This document shows, piece by piece, positions 36,135 to 44,590 of a stretch of DNA of 64,000 nt. Below the pieces are notes generated by a model. That model did not search any database and was not told the DNA's origin. It saw only the letters and a list, made by a program, of their open reading frames with translations. Position numbers and translations under genes: made by a program. Every line of letters begins with the position of its first letter. The first letter of the stretch is position 1. The stretch is taken from assembly GCF_027923385.1 (NCBI RefSeq), contig NZ_BSEC01000001.1, positions 1 to 64,000 of the forward strand, written 5' to 3'. This stretch comes from Methylocystis echinoides. GTDB taxonomy: Bacteria; Pseudomonadota; Alphaproteobacteria; Rhizobiales; Beijerinckiaceae.

Positions 36135-37121
36135 CTACGGCCCATTCGCCAATAATTCGGTAATGGAGCCGTTCCCGTGACGTCGTCGGATCGCCTGCGC
36201 GACAAGCGGGGCGAGCGGAAGAATCGTCAGTCGTCCGCCGAGCGCCTGCGCGGCGGCCTCCGCGAGCGGAACGGAATCGGTGAGCGTAAGCGCGTCGAGC
36301 GGCGCGTCGAGCAGAAGGCGCGGCGTCTTCGCCGTGAAAACGCCATGCGTCGCGGCGGCGATAATGCGCGCCGCGCCCTGCGCGCGACAGGCCGCCGCGG
36401 TGCGGGCGATGGTGCCGCCGCCGGCGATGAGATCGTCGAGGATGATCGCGATGCGGCCTGCGACGTCGCCCGCGAAAATATCCCCCGTGACGCGCCCCTC
36501 GCTGCGCGTCTTGTCCATGAAGGCCTTGCCGACAGGTCGGCCGAGCGTCTTTTCGAGCCGCGCGCGGAACAGCTCCGCGCGCTTTTCGCCGCCGAGATCG
36601 GGCGAGACGACCGCGACCGGCTCCGCGCCAATGACGGGCGCGAAATGGCGCGCGAACAGCGCATGGGCGTCGAGCGGAATGGTCTCGCAGCGAAACGCGT
36701 TCTCGAAGGCTGCAATATTGTGAACGTCCACGGTGATGACGCCGTCCACGCGCATGGCCTCGAAAAGCTGCGCGACATAACGGGTCGTGACCGGATCGCG
36801 CGGCTTGGTGCGGCGGTCCTTGCGCGCGAAAGCGAGATAGGGCGTCACAACGGTCACGCGCGCCGCCCCGGAGTCCCTCAGCGCGCCGATGAAGAACAAC
36901 AGCTTGAGGAGCTTGTCCGCGCTGCTGGCGCCCGGCTCGGCGTACAGGCTGAAGACGATATAGACGTCGCGTCCCCGCACGCTGGCGAGCGGACGCAACT
37001 TATATTCGCCATCCTCGAAAGCGCGGTCCTCATGCGGCGCGAGACCGACGCCGAGCTGCACCGCAACCGCCGCGCCGAAAGAATGGCTGGAGCCCAGCGC
37101 GAAAATCGAGAGGGACGTCAT
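36135..37121 (-). CDS. Ribose-phosphate pyrophosphokinase-like protein
   Basis: 328 residues from the ATG at 37121 (AAGGAGG four bases upstream). It shows the PRPP synthetase fold: FEDGEYKLRP near the N-terminus, VTVVTPYLAFARKDRRT (ATP loop), HNIAAFENAF with metal-binding His, and the PRPP loop AIILDDLIAGGGT. It would make PRPP from ribose 5-phosphate and ATP. The loop and DLGGEKRAELF differ somewhat from housekeeping Prs, as in the divergent paralogues found in stress or carbon-storage clusters. It overlaps the upstream hydrolase by four bases. Confidence 0.85.
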   Translation of the reverse strand: MTSLSIFALGSSHSFGAAVAVQLGVGLAPHEDRAFEDGEYKLRPLASVRGRDVYIVFSLYAEPGASSADKLLKLLFFIGALRDSGAARVTVVTPYLAFARKDRRTKPRDPVTTRYVAQLFEAMRVDGVITVDVHNIAAFENAFRCETIPLDAHALFARHFAPVIGAEPVAVVSPDLGGEKRAELFRARLEKTLGRPVGKAFMDKTRSEGRVTGDIFAGDVAGRIAIILDDLIAGGGTIARTAAACRAQGAARIIAAATHGVFTAKTPRLLLDAPLDALTLTDSVPLAEAAAQALGGRLTILPLAPLVAQAIRRRHGNGSITELLANGP

Positions 37122-38170
37122 CCCGCCTCCTTGTTGAGCCAGGCCGCGACGCGCGGCCATTGCTGCGCGATGGTGCGGCGTCCGAGAAACAGCCCCAGAT
37201 GGCCGCAGGGCGCGCTGAGCGTTTCGACAGGGCCGCAAACGAGCGCGCCGGCGGCGAGCGCCTGCGGCGGCGGCGCGATCGCGTCGCTTTCGCCGACGAG
37301 CAGCAGCAACGGCCTGTCGAGCCGGCGCAGATCCACCACCCGGCCGAGCGCCGGAAAACCGCCCGCCGCAAGCGCGTTCTCGCGATAGAGATGGCGAAAC
37401 ACCTCGCAATAATAACGACCCGGCAAATCGACGACGCGGCGGTCCCATGCGCGAAAGGCGGCGACGACCTGCCGCGTCGCCTCATCGAAGGGCGGCGCGA
37501 TCTGCAGCGCTTCCGCAAGGCGCGCGCCTTCATCCGCCTCGCGCGGCCACAGATGCGTCATCTGCGCGCCACGCACACAGCCGCCGCCCGCGCCGACGAG
37601 CGACATCAGCGCCGCGTCGGATGTGCGCGCGACCGGCTCCGTCAAAGCGGAGGGCGCCGCCCTGACATCGACCGGCGCGCCGACGACGACGAGGCGCCGC
37701 GTCTTGCCGGGAAAGCGCGCCGCATGGACGAGCGACAGCCAGCCGCCCTGACACAGGCCGATGAGATCGACCGGCGCGCCGACATCGTCGACCGCCACAT
37801 TGAGCAGCGCGAGCAGATCGTCGACGCCGAGGTTGCGCGTCGCCTGCGTCGCCGATTTCCACTCGACGACAAAGAGACGGGCGCAGCCATGATCGCGCAG
37901 CGCGGCGACGATGCTGTGGCCGGGCGCGAGATCGGCGATATGCGCGTCGTGCAGGGCGAAAGGCGCAACGATCACGACGGCCGCGCCCGCGTCGCCCGTC
38001 GAGAAATCCCACAATCGAAGCGCGGAGAGGTCGAGCGCGAGTCGCGCCGGCGTCGTCCAGGGCGCGGGCGCGGGCTGCGGCGTTTCGTCAGGCGCCAGCG
38101 CCCGGCGCCACATCTCCAGCGAGGCCAGCGGCCAGTCCCACATCTGCCGCGTCCAGTTGTCCCAGGGCAT
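37118..38170 (-). CDS. PhaC-like alpha/beta hydrolase
   Basis: 350 residues from the ATG at 38170. The box LIGLCQGGW has a Cys nucleophile as in PHA synthases, with an Asp in GESDAIAPP and a His in APCGHLGLF completing a Cys-Asp-His set. It is much shorter than PhaC and lacks the PhaC N-terminal domain. It could be a PHA-related thiol hydrolase, a depolymerase-like enzyme or a distant synthase; the sequence does not decide. Its end overlaps the PRPP synthetase-like gene by four bases, so translation is coupled. Confidence 0.75.
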   Translation of the reverse strand: MPWDNWTRQMWDWPLASLEMWRRALAPDETPQPAPAPWTTPARLALDLSALRLWDFSTGDAGAAVVIVAPFALHDAHIADLAPGHSIVAALRDHGCARLFVVEWKSATQATRNLGVDDLLALLNVAVDDVGAPVDLIGLCQGGWLSLVHAARFPGKTRRLVVVGAPVDVRAAPSALTEPVARTSDAALMSLVGAGGGCVRGAQMTHLWPREADEGARLAEALQIAPPFDEATRQVVAAFRAWDRRVVDLPGRYYCEVFRHLYRENALAAGGFPALGRVVDLRRLDRPLLLLVGESDAIAPPPQALAAGALVCGPVETLSAPCGHLGLFLGRRTIAQQWPRVAAWLNKEAG

Positions 38171-38262
38171 CGCCTTTTCCGTCCCGCTCCGGCGCGGCCT
38201 ATCATATGTCATAGTGGCGCGCGAAAGCGATTTTGTGTGACAGCGCAAGCGGAGCATTGGCG

Positions 38263-39297
38263 GTGACGATGGCGGCGGAAGACGTCTCTCTTTCCGACAA
38301 GCTGCGCTTTCTCGCGGCGCCAGACGCCTACGCGCCCCGTCCGGCGGCGGTGGAAACCATCGAGACGCACATGTCCTATGTGTTTCTTGCCGGCGCGCGC
38401 GCCTATAAGCTCAAGAAGCCCGTGCGCTATCCCTTCCTCGATTTCTCGACGCTGCGCGCGCGCGCGCGAACCTGCCGCGAGGAGCTGCGTCTCAACCGGC
38501 GTCTCGCGCCGGACGTCTATCTCGGCGTTCTGCCGCTGACGCTCGAAGACGGCCGGCTTGCGCTCGGCGGCAGCGGCGTGGTCGTTGACTGGCTCGTCGA
38601 AATGCGCCGCCTCCCGCGCGAAAACATGCTCGACCGCGTCATCGTCGAAAGCCGCACCGGCGAGGCGCCGCTCGATGCGCTCTGCCACACGCTGGCGCAA
38701 TTCTATCGTCGCGCGACGCGCACGACGATGACGCCCGCCGATTATGTCTCGCGCTTTTTCAGCGAGATGGAGATCAATCGCACGGTGCTGACGCGGAACG
38801 ATTTCGAGCATCGCGCGCAGGCCGCGCGGCTGCTGGATCGGCTGGACGCCCGCCTTGCGGCGTCGCGCGCGACGCTTGAAGCGCGTGCGCGCGAGGGGCA
38901 TGTCGTCGACGGCCACGGCGATCTGCGCCCGGAGCATATCTGTCTGACCGCGCCCATCGTCATTTTCGACTGTCTGGAATTCAACGAAGCGCTGCGACAG
39001 GTCGATCCTTTCGACGAGATCGCGCTGCTCGGTGTCGAATGCGCCCAGCTCGGCGCGCCTGAACTCTTCATCCGTTTTGCAGAAGGGCTCGCGGCGCGTC
39101 TCGAAAACCCGGCGCCCCTGTCGCTCGTCACGCTCTATGGCGCCTGGCGCGCGGCGCTGCGCGCGCGCATTTCCCTTGCGCATCTTCTCGAACCCGCGCC
39201 GCGCACGCCAGCGAAATGGTCGCCGCTCGCCCGGCGCTATCTCGTCATCGCGGAACATCTGCTTGTGGAGGACGGCCGTGGTTTTCTTCGATCGTGA
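38263..39297 (+). CDS. APH-like kinase (aminoglycoside phosphotransferase fold)
   Basis: 344 residues from a GTG at 38263 with GGAG eight bases upstream (an ATG at 38269 is possible). The N-terminus has the AYKLKKPVRYPFLDFSTL signature, with the nucleotide-binding Lys. The catalytic loop is HVVDGHGDLRPEHICL and the metal-binding Asp is in IVIFDCLEFNE. This is the COG2187-type kinase, often fused to an AAA ATP-binding domain elsewhere; here that half is absent. Substrate unknown. It overlaps the next gene by 20 bases. Confidence 0.85.
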   Translation: MTMAAEDVSLSDKLRFLAAPDAYAPRPAAVETIETHMSYVFLAGARAYKLKKPVRYPFLDFSTLRARARTCREELRLNRRLAPDVYLGVLPLTLEDGRLALGGSGVVVDWLVEMRRLPRENMLDRVIVESRTGEAPLDALCHTLAQFYRRATRTTMTPADYVSRFFSEMEINRTVLTRNDFEHRAQAARLLDRLDARLAASRATLEARAREGHVVDGHGDLRPEHICLTAPIVIFDCLEFNEALRQVDPFDEIALLGVECAQLGAPELFIRFAEGLAARLENPAPLSLVTLYGAWRAALRARISLAHLLEPAPRTPAKWSPLARRYLVIAEHLLVEDGRGFLRS

Positions 39298-39949
39298 AGA
39301 AGCCGGCCGCCGGCTGGCGCAGGAACTGGGGCGGCTCGAGAGCCAGAACCTCGCGGGCCAGAACCTCGTCGTCTTCGCGCTGCCGCGCGGCGGCGTTCCG
39401 GTCGCGGCGCCGATTGCGGCGGCGTTTGACGCGCCGCTCGATCTCGCGCTCGTGCGCAAGATCGGCGCACCGCTGCAGCCGGAGCTCGCCATGGGCGCCG
39501 TCGCCGATGCGGCGAAACCGGTCGTCGTGCGCAACGAGGATGTGATCGCGCTGCTCGGCGTCAGCGCCGCGCGCTTCGACGACGCCTGCCAGCGCGAATG
39601 CGCGGAGCTCGCGCGGCGCCGCGCCCTCTATCTCGGCGACAGGCCGCGCGCGCAGGCGAAGGGGCGGATCGCGCTGGTGGTCGACGATGGCGTCGCCACC
39701 GGCGCGACGACCCGGGCCGCTTTGCGGGCGGTCCGCGCGCAGGAGCCGGCGCGGCTCATTCTCGCGGTTCCCGTCGCCTCCACCGAGGCGCTCGACGCGC
39801 TGCGCACGGAAGCGGATGACATCGTCTGCCTCGAAGCGCATGGCTGGTTTGGCGGCGTCGGCGGCTATTACGAGGATTTCCACCAGGTGACCGACTCCGA
39901 GGTGATCGCCCTGCTCGACCGCTATGGCCCGCGCGCCGCGCGCGGCTAA
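39278..39949 (+). CDS. Type I phosphoribosyltransferase-domain protein
   Basis: 223 residues from a GTG at 39278 with GGAGGA five bases ahead, inside the end of the preceding gene. The N-terminal VVFALPRGGVPVAAPIA and the PRPP loop IALVVDDGVATGATT mark the COG1926 family of predicted phosphoribosyltransferases. The base or other acceptor is not known. Next to it are an APH-like kinase and ppsA; a PRPP synthetase-like gene is on the divergent arm. Confidence 0.87.
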   Translation: MVFFDREEAGRRLAQELGRLESQNLAGQNLVVFALPRGGVPVAAPIAAAFDAPLDLALVRKIGAPLQPELAMGAVADAAKPVVVRNEDVIALLGVSAARFDDACQRECAELARRRALYLGDRPRAQAKGRIALVVDDGVATGATTRAALRAVRAQEPARLILAVPVASTEALDALRTEADDIVCLEAHGWFGGVGGYYEDFHQVTDSEVIALLDRYGPRAARG

Positions 39950-40055
39950 TTGCCTCACGGGGACGCGCAGCGTGCATAGTGTCAAAGTGGCGGTCTATTC
40001 TCCCCGAATCGGGACGTCCGCCACAGCTCAGGCAAGAACGAAGTGGTTTTGAACA

Positions 40056-42482
40056 ATGACTGACACGAACCAGCCGAACCGTTATGTCCGCTTCTTTTCT
40101 CAGATCGGCATCGGCGACGTGCCGCTCGTCGGCGGCAAGAACGCCTCGCTCGGCGAAATGTATCGCGAGCTGACCGAAAAGGGCATTCTCGTCCCCAATG
40201 GTTTCGCCGTCACGGCGGAAGCCTATCGCCATGCGCTCGACGCCGCCGGCGCCTGGCCCGCGCTCAGGGACTCTCTCGACGGCCTCGATCCCGAAAACGT
40301 CGACGACCTCGCCCGCCGCGCCAAGCGCGCGCGCGATATTGTCTATGGCGCCGGCCTGCCGGCGGGGGTCGAGGCCGACATACGCGCCGGCATGAAGCAG
40401 CTCACTGCGGAATACGGCCCCGAGCTTTCCGTCGCCGTGCGCTCCTCGGCGACGGCCGAAGACCTTCCCAGCGCCAGTTTTGCCGGCCAGCACGACACCT
40501 ATCTCAACATTCACGGCGATGCGGCGGTGCTCGACGCCGTGCGCCATTGCTTCGCCAGCCTCTTCACCGATCGCGCCATCCGCTACCGCATCGACAACGA
40601 CTTCGATCATTTCAAGGTGTTCAACTCCGTCACCATCATGAAGATGGTGCGCTCCGATCTCGCCGCCTCCGGCGTCATCTTCACGATCGACACCGAAACG
40701 GGCTTCGAGGACGTCGTGTTCATCACCGGCGCCTATGGGCTCGGCGAGAATGTGGTGCAGGGCGCTGTCGATCCCGACGAGTTCTATGTCTTCAAGCCGA
40801 CCTATCGGGAAGGCAGGCGCGCGATCCTGAAACGCGCGCTCGGCCCCAAGAAGATCAAGATGATCTTCTCCAACCGTGGTCGCGTGACCACGCGCAACAT
40901 TCCGACCGACGACAAGGAACGCGCGCGCTATTGCATCAGCGACGCCGAGGCGCTGTCGCTCGCCGGACAGGCGATGACCATCGAGTCGCACTACAGCGCC
41001 AAAGCCGGCCAGCATCGGCCGATGGACATCGAATGGGCGAAGGATGGCGTCGACGGCAAGCTCTATATCGTGCAGGCGCGGCCTGAGACCGTCGCCTCGC
41101 GCAAGAATCGCAGCGTCATCGCCGAATATCACGTGAAGAAGCATGGCGCGCTGAAGGTCGAGGGCCGCGCCGTCGGCGCGAAGATCGCCTTCGGCAAGGC
41201 GCGCGTCATCGAGCATACGAGCGAATTGTCGAGCTTCGTTCCGGGCGAAATTCTCGTCGCCGACACCACCTCGCCGGACTGGGGCACGGTGATGAAATCC
41301 GCCGCCGGCATCGTCACCAATCGCGGCGGCCGCACCTGTCACGCCGCCATCGTCGCGCGCGAACTCGGCATTCCGGCCATTGTCGGCACGGACCGCGCGA
41401 CGCAGATCATTCGCACCGGCGACATGATTTCCGTCTGCTGCGCGGACGGCGACGTCGGCAAGGTTTACGACGGACAGATCGAGTTCGACGTGGTCGAGAC
41501 GGATCTTTCCAGCCTTCAAAAGCCGGCGACGCATATCATGATGAATGTGGGCAATCCCGAACTCGCCTTCGGCCTTGCGGCGCTGCCCAACGACGGCGTC
41601 GGACTTGCGCGCATGGAGTTCATCATCAATGAATCGATTGGCGTGCATCCGATGGCGCTCATTCACCCCGAGAGGGTGAAGAGCGCGGCGGACAGGGAGA
41701 AGATCGCGCAGCTCACCGCGCAATACGCGAGCCCCGGCGATTATTTCGTCGAGCGCCTGTCGGAAGGCGTCGGCGCGATTGCGGCGGCCTTCTATCCAAA
41801 GCCCGTCGTCGTGCGCATGTCGGACTTCAAGACCAACGAATATCGCTCGCTGGTCGGCGGCGAGGCCTTCGAGGAGGTCGAAGAGAATCCGATGATCGGC
41901 TTCCGTGGCGCCTCGCGTTACGCGCACCCCAAATATCGCGAGGGCTTCGCGCTCGAATGCGCCGCGATGAAGCGTGTGCGCGAGGAAATGGGTCTGACGA
42001 ACGTCAGGCTGATGATCCCCTTCTGCCGTCGCATCGACGAAGCGAAGAAGGTACTGGGGCTGATGGCCGAACTCGGGCTCGAACGCGGCAAGAACGGGCT
42101 CGAGATTTATGTGATGTGCGAGATCCCCAACAATGTCCTGCTGATCGACGACTTCGCGAAGGAATTCGACGGCTTCTCCATTGGCTCGAACGATCTCACC
42201 CAGCTGACGCTCGGGGTCGATCGCGACTCTCAGGTCGTCGCCTTCGATTTCGACGAACGCGACGAAGGCGTGAAGACGATCCTGCGCATGGCCATCGACG
42301 GCGCGAAGCGTAACGACCGGCATATCGGCATTTGCGGCCAGGCGCCGTCCGATTATCCGGAAATGGCGGAGTTTCTCGTGCGTCTCGGCATCGACTCGAT
42401 AAGCCTCAATCCCGACACGGTTCTGCAAACGACGAAGCGCATCGTCGAGCTGGAGAAGACGCTCGGCCGCGCAAGAAAATGA
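40056..42482 (+). CDS. ppsA: Phosphoenolpyruvate synthase
   Basis: 808 residues. The N-terminal ATP-grasp domain starts VPLVGGKNASLGEMYREL and contains AVRSSATAEDLPSASFAGQH. The swivelling phosphohistidine motif GGRTCHAAIVARELGIPAIVG has its His at residue 429. The C-terminal TIM-barrel PEP-binding domain has GLARMEF and MCEIPNN. The enzyme converts pyruvate plus ATP to PEP, AMP and phosphate, feeding gluconeogenesis and PEP pools needed for assimilation through the serine cycle. About 100 bases separate it from the PRTase gene. Confidence 0.97.
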   Translation: MTDTNQPNRYVRFFSQIGIGDVPLVGGKNASLGEMYRELTEKGILVPNGFAVTAEAYRHALDAAGAWPALRDSLDGLDPENVDDLARRAKRARDIVYGAGLPAGVEADIRAGMKQLTAEYGPELSVAVRSSATAEDLPSASFAGQHDTYLNIHGDAAVLDAVRHCFASLFTDRAIRYRIDNDFDHFKVFNSVTIMKMVRSDLAASGVIFTIDTETGFEDVVFITGAYGLGENVVQGAVDPDEFYVFKPTYREGRRAILKRALGPKKIKMIFSNRGRVTTRNIPTDDKERARYCISDAEALSLAGQAMTIESHYSAKAGQHRPMDIEWAKDGVDGKLYIVQARPETVASRKNRSVIAEYHVKKHGALKVEGRAVGAKIAFGKARVIEHTSELSSFVPGEILVADTTSPDWGTVMKSAAGIVTNRGGRTCHAAIVARELGIPAIVGTDRATQIIRTGDMISVCCADGDVGKVYDGQIEFDVVETDLSSLQKPATHIMMNVGNPELAFGLAALPNDGVGLARMEFIINESIGVHPMALIHPERVKSAADREKIAQLTAQYASPGDYFVERLSEGVGAIAAAFYPKPVVVRMSDFKTNEYRSLVGGEAFEEVEENPMIGFRGASRYAHPKYREGFALECAAMKRVREEMGLTNVRLMIPFCRRIDEAKKVLGLMAELGLERGKNGLEIYVMCEIPNNVLLIDDFAKEFDGFSIGSNDLTQLTLGVDRDSQVVAFDFDERDEGVKTILRMAIDGAKRNDRHIGICGQAPSDYPEMAEFLVRLGIDSISLNPDTVLQTTKRIVELEKTLGRARK

Positions 42483-42629
42483 CGCACGCGCAGGAGAGGG
42501 GTTGAAAGACAGGCAAGGAGCGACAGCTTCCTTTCAGCGCGTGGTCGGCTGGCTTTCGACAGGAGCGCGCTTCTTCCAGGCATTTGTTGCGACCGCGCCT
42601 GCGGTCGCTTCGAAGAAAGGACAATCCTG

Positions 42630-42902
42630 ATGAACACGCCTGTCAAACTTGTCGTCTCGACTGTATTCGCTTGCGGCTTTGCGGCGCTCGTTTCGGGCCC
42701 CGCCAGCGCCATGCCGCTCGCGACGAGCGGAGTCGCGGCGGCGCCGCAGACGGAACAGGCGCATGTCGTGCGCGTCTGCAATCGCTGGGGCCGCTGCTGG
42801 ATGACGGCGCGTCACTTCCATGGACCGCGTTATGGCTACGGCTGGCGCCCGTATCATCGCCACTATGGTTATGGCTGGCGGCGCGGCTATCGCCACTGGT
42901 GA
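42630..42902 (+). CDS. Small exported His/Tyr/Gly-rich protein
   Basis: 90 residues. A clear signal peptide (about 1-27) is followed by a short spacer, then CNRWGRCW, then a tail of HFHGPRYGYGWRPYHRHYGY repeats. This matches the GCG_CRPN-like class of small secreted proteins common in Rhizobiales; the function is unknown. Cys-x4-Cys with many His suggests metal binding. AAAGGA precedes the ATG, and a 4-base-loop hairpin (GCGACCGC/GCGGTCGC, 42589-42608) lies just upstream. Confidence 0.7.
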   Translation: MNTPVKLVVSTVFACGFAALVSGPASAMPLATSGVAAAPQTEQAHVVRVCNRWGRCWMTARHFHGPRYGYGWRPYHRHYGYGWRRGYRHW

Positions 42903-42918
42903 CGGCCCGCGAGATGTG

Positions 42919-42958
42919 AAAAACGGCCCGGCGGTACATCCGCGCTCGGGCCGTTTTT
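42919..42958. terminator. Intrinsic terminator after small exported protein gene
   Basis: Stem AAAAACGGCCCG (42919-42930) pairs with CGGGCCGTTTTT (42947-42958) over a 16-base loop. The T-run on the right and A-run on the left make it potentially bidirectional. It lies 16 bases after the stop. Confidence 0.8.
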
Positions 42959-43131
42959 CTCCGGCGGAACGCGCCGCCGGCTCATTGAGAGGGTAGGATC
43001 AGGCCGGGCGATTGCAAGACGCGCCGCTGATTTTGCGTCTTCCGGGCGAGTGTTGCGCGGCTGCTCTTGTCGCGCCCGCGCAAAGCGGGCAGTCTCGATC
43101 GCGGCTTTCCGCCGTCATCGGGACCGCGTTC

Positions 43132-44439
43132 TTGAACAAGTTTCTGCTCGTCACACACGTCTTGCTCGCGGGCGCGCTCGCCCTCGGCGCCGCGCGCGCC
43201 GAGACGCCTCAAAAGCGGCCGGGCGTCTCTCTCCTCAAGCAGAAATCCCTCGCCGACACGCCCGACGGCCCGAAGGAACTGCTGCGTCGCTACGGGATCG
43301 ACGCAGATGTCTGGGTGACGCAATTTTTCCAGGGCATTACGGCCGGGGCCAATAATGGCGTGTCGCGCTACGGCGGCAAGGTCGACGGCTTTCTGAAGAT
43401 CGACGCCGAAAAGCTTGGTCTCTGGCGGGGCCTGCGCGTGAGCGCGCAATATGAGCATTATTTCGGGCAGAACATCAACAACAAGGATTACGCCCTCGTT
43501 CCGGTCAACGCGGCTCAGGCGTTTATCGCGAACGACAGCTACCATTCCGCGCTGTCGCTCGTGGTCACGCAGCAGGTGAGCAAGGAGCTTTCCTTCAGCG
43601 CCGGCAAGTTCAACACGATGACCCTCGCGTCTCAAACGCCGCTCATCGGCGGCGGCGGGCTCGACACCTTCATGAACCGCGCTTTCGCTTTGCCCTCCAC
43701 CGGCATCGGCGTCGCCTCACCCGGTCAGGTGTCGGACCGGCTCATCGTTTCGCCGCCCTATATTCTGGGCGGCGTGGCGACATTGAAGACGCAGCCGGCG
43801 ACCTTCACCCTCATCGTGGCGGACCCGCGCAACGCGCAAAATCCGCGTGTGCTGGAGCGTCCCTTCGAGCGCGGCGTGGGCGTTGTCGGCGGCGTCACCG
43901 TGCCGGTGGAGATCGCCGGGCGGCGCGGCTATCACACCCTGCGCGGCGGCTACAGCAATGCGCGCGGCTTCGATCTCGACGACGCCGACGATGTGCGCGC
44001 GCGTCTCGTCTCGCGCCAGCCGGTGACGAAGAAGGGCTTCTGGCTCGCCACCTACGCCATTCAGCAATATCTCGTGCAGGACCCCGATAATCCCGACGTC
44101 GGCTGGGGCGTGTTCGGGCTCGCGACGCTCTCGGACGGCAATCCCAATCCCGTGAGATGGAGCGTGCTGGCCGGATTCGCCGGCAACAATCTTTTGCCCG
44201 GCCGCGTCGACGACAAATGGGGCGTCGGCTTTTTCCACTATGGCCTGACCCAGCCGCTTCTCTCCGGGCTGGCCGAGCGGGGCCTTTATCGACGCAGCGA
44301 AGGCGGGATAGAGGCTTTTTACAATTGGGCGATCACGCCGTGGCTGCGCCTGACCGGCGATTTGCAGGTGATCGAGCCGTGGAATGCGACGCGGCCGCGC
44401 GAGACCGTCATGGCGCTGAGGTTGCAGACGCGGTTTTAA
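43132..44439 (+). CDS. OprB-type carbohydrate porin
   Basis: 435 residues if translation begins at the TTG at 43132, where a proper signal peptide (NKFLLVTHVLLAGALALGAA) starts; a TTG at 43012 would place 40 polar residues before it. The mature part has GLRVSAQYEHYFGQNINN, FSAGKFNTM and a C-terminal aromatic (ALRLQTRF) typical of outer membrane barrels of the OprB family, which pass sugars or other small solutes. Ligand unknown. No transporter gene is adjacent. Confidence 0.8.
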   Translation: MNKFLLVTHVLLAGALALGAARAETPQKRPGVSLLKQKSLADTPDGPKELLRRYGIDADVWVTQFFQGITAGANNGVSRYGGKVDGFLKIDAEKLGLWRGLRVSAQYEHYFGQNINNKDYALVPVNAAQAFIANDSYHSALSLVVTQQVSKELSFSAGKFNTMTLASQTPLIGGGGLDTFMNRAFALPSTGIGVASPGQVSDRLIVSPPYILGGVATLKTQPATFTLIVADPRNAQNPRVLERPFERGVGVVGGVTVPVEIAGRRGYHTLRGGYSNARGFDLDDADDVRARLVSRQPVTKKGFWLATYAIQQYLVQDPDNPDVGWGVFGLATLSDGNPNPVRWSVLAGFAGNNLLPGRVDDKWGVGFFHYGLTQPLLSGLAERGLYRRSEGGIEAFYNWAITPWLRLTGDLQVIEPWNATRPRETVMALRLQTRF

Positions 44440-44468
44440 AAAAGGCCATTGGCGGGGCTGGCCCCGAG

Positions 44469-44580
44469 ACCCCCTCCCTGACCCTCCCCCGCGCTGCGGG
44501 AGAGGGGGCACTCACATGACAGATGAAGGCCCGCACCGGCTCCCTCTCCCGCGGAGCGGGGGAGGGCTGGGGAGGGGGAC
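44469..44580. repeat. Intergenic palindromic repeat, copy 3
   Basis: Blocks CCCCCTCCCTGACCCTCCCC and GGGGGAGGGCTGGGGAGGGG flank inner arms with GCGCTGCGGGAGAGGGGGC and CCCTCTCCCGCGGAGCGGGG. It is the same family as copies at 26704-26821 and 32658-32749 and sits between the convergent porin gene and leuA. Confidence 0.7.
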
Positions 44581-44590
44581 ATCTCAGTAA

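Noticed and set aside
36135..37448. 437-residue version of the PRPP synthetase-like protein
   Set aside because: The first 109 codons are the hydrolase gene in another frame; a strong ribosome binding site marks the start at 37121.
39756..42428. 890-codon antisense frame opposite ppsA
   Set aside because: No family motifs; ppsA is intact on the other strand.
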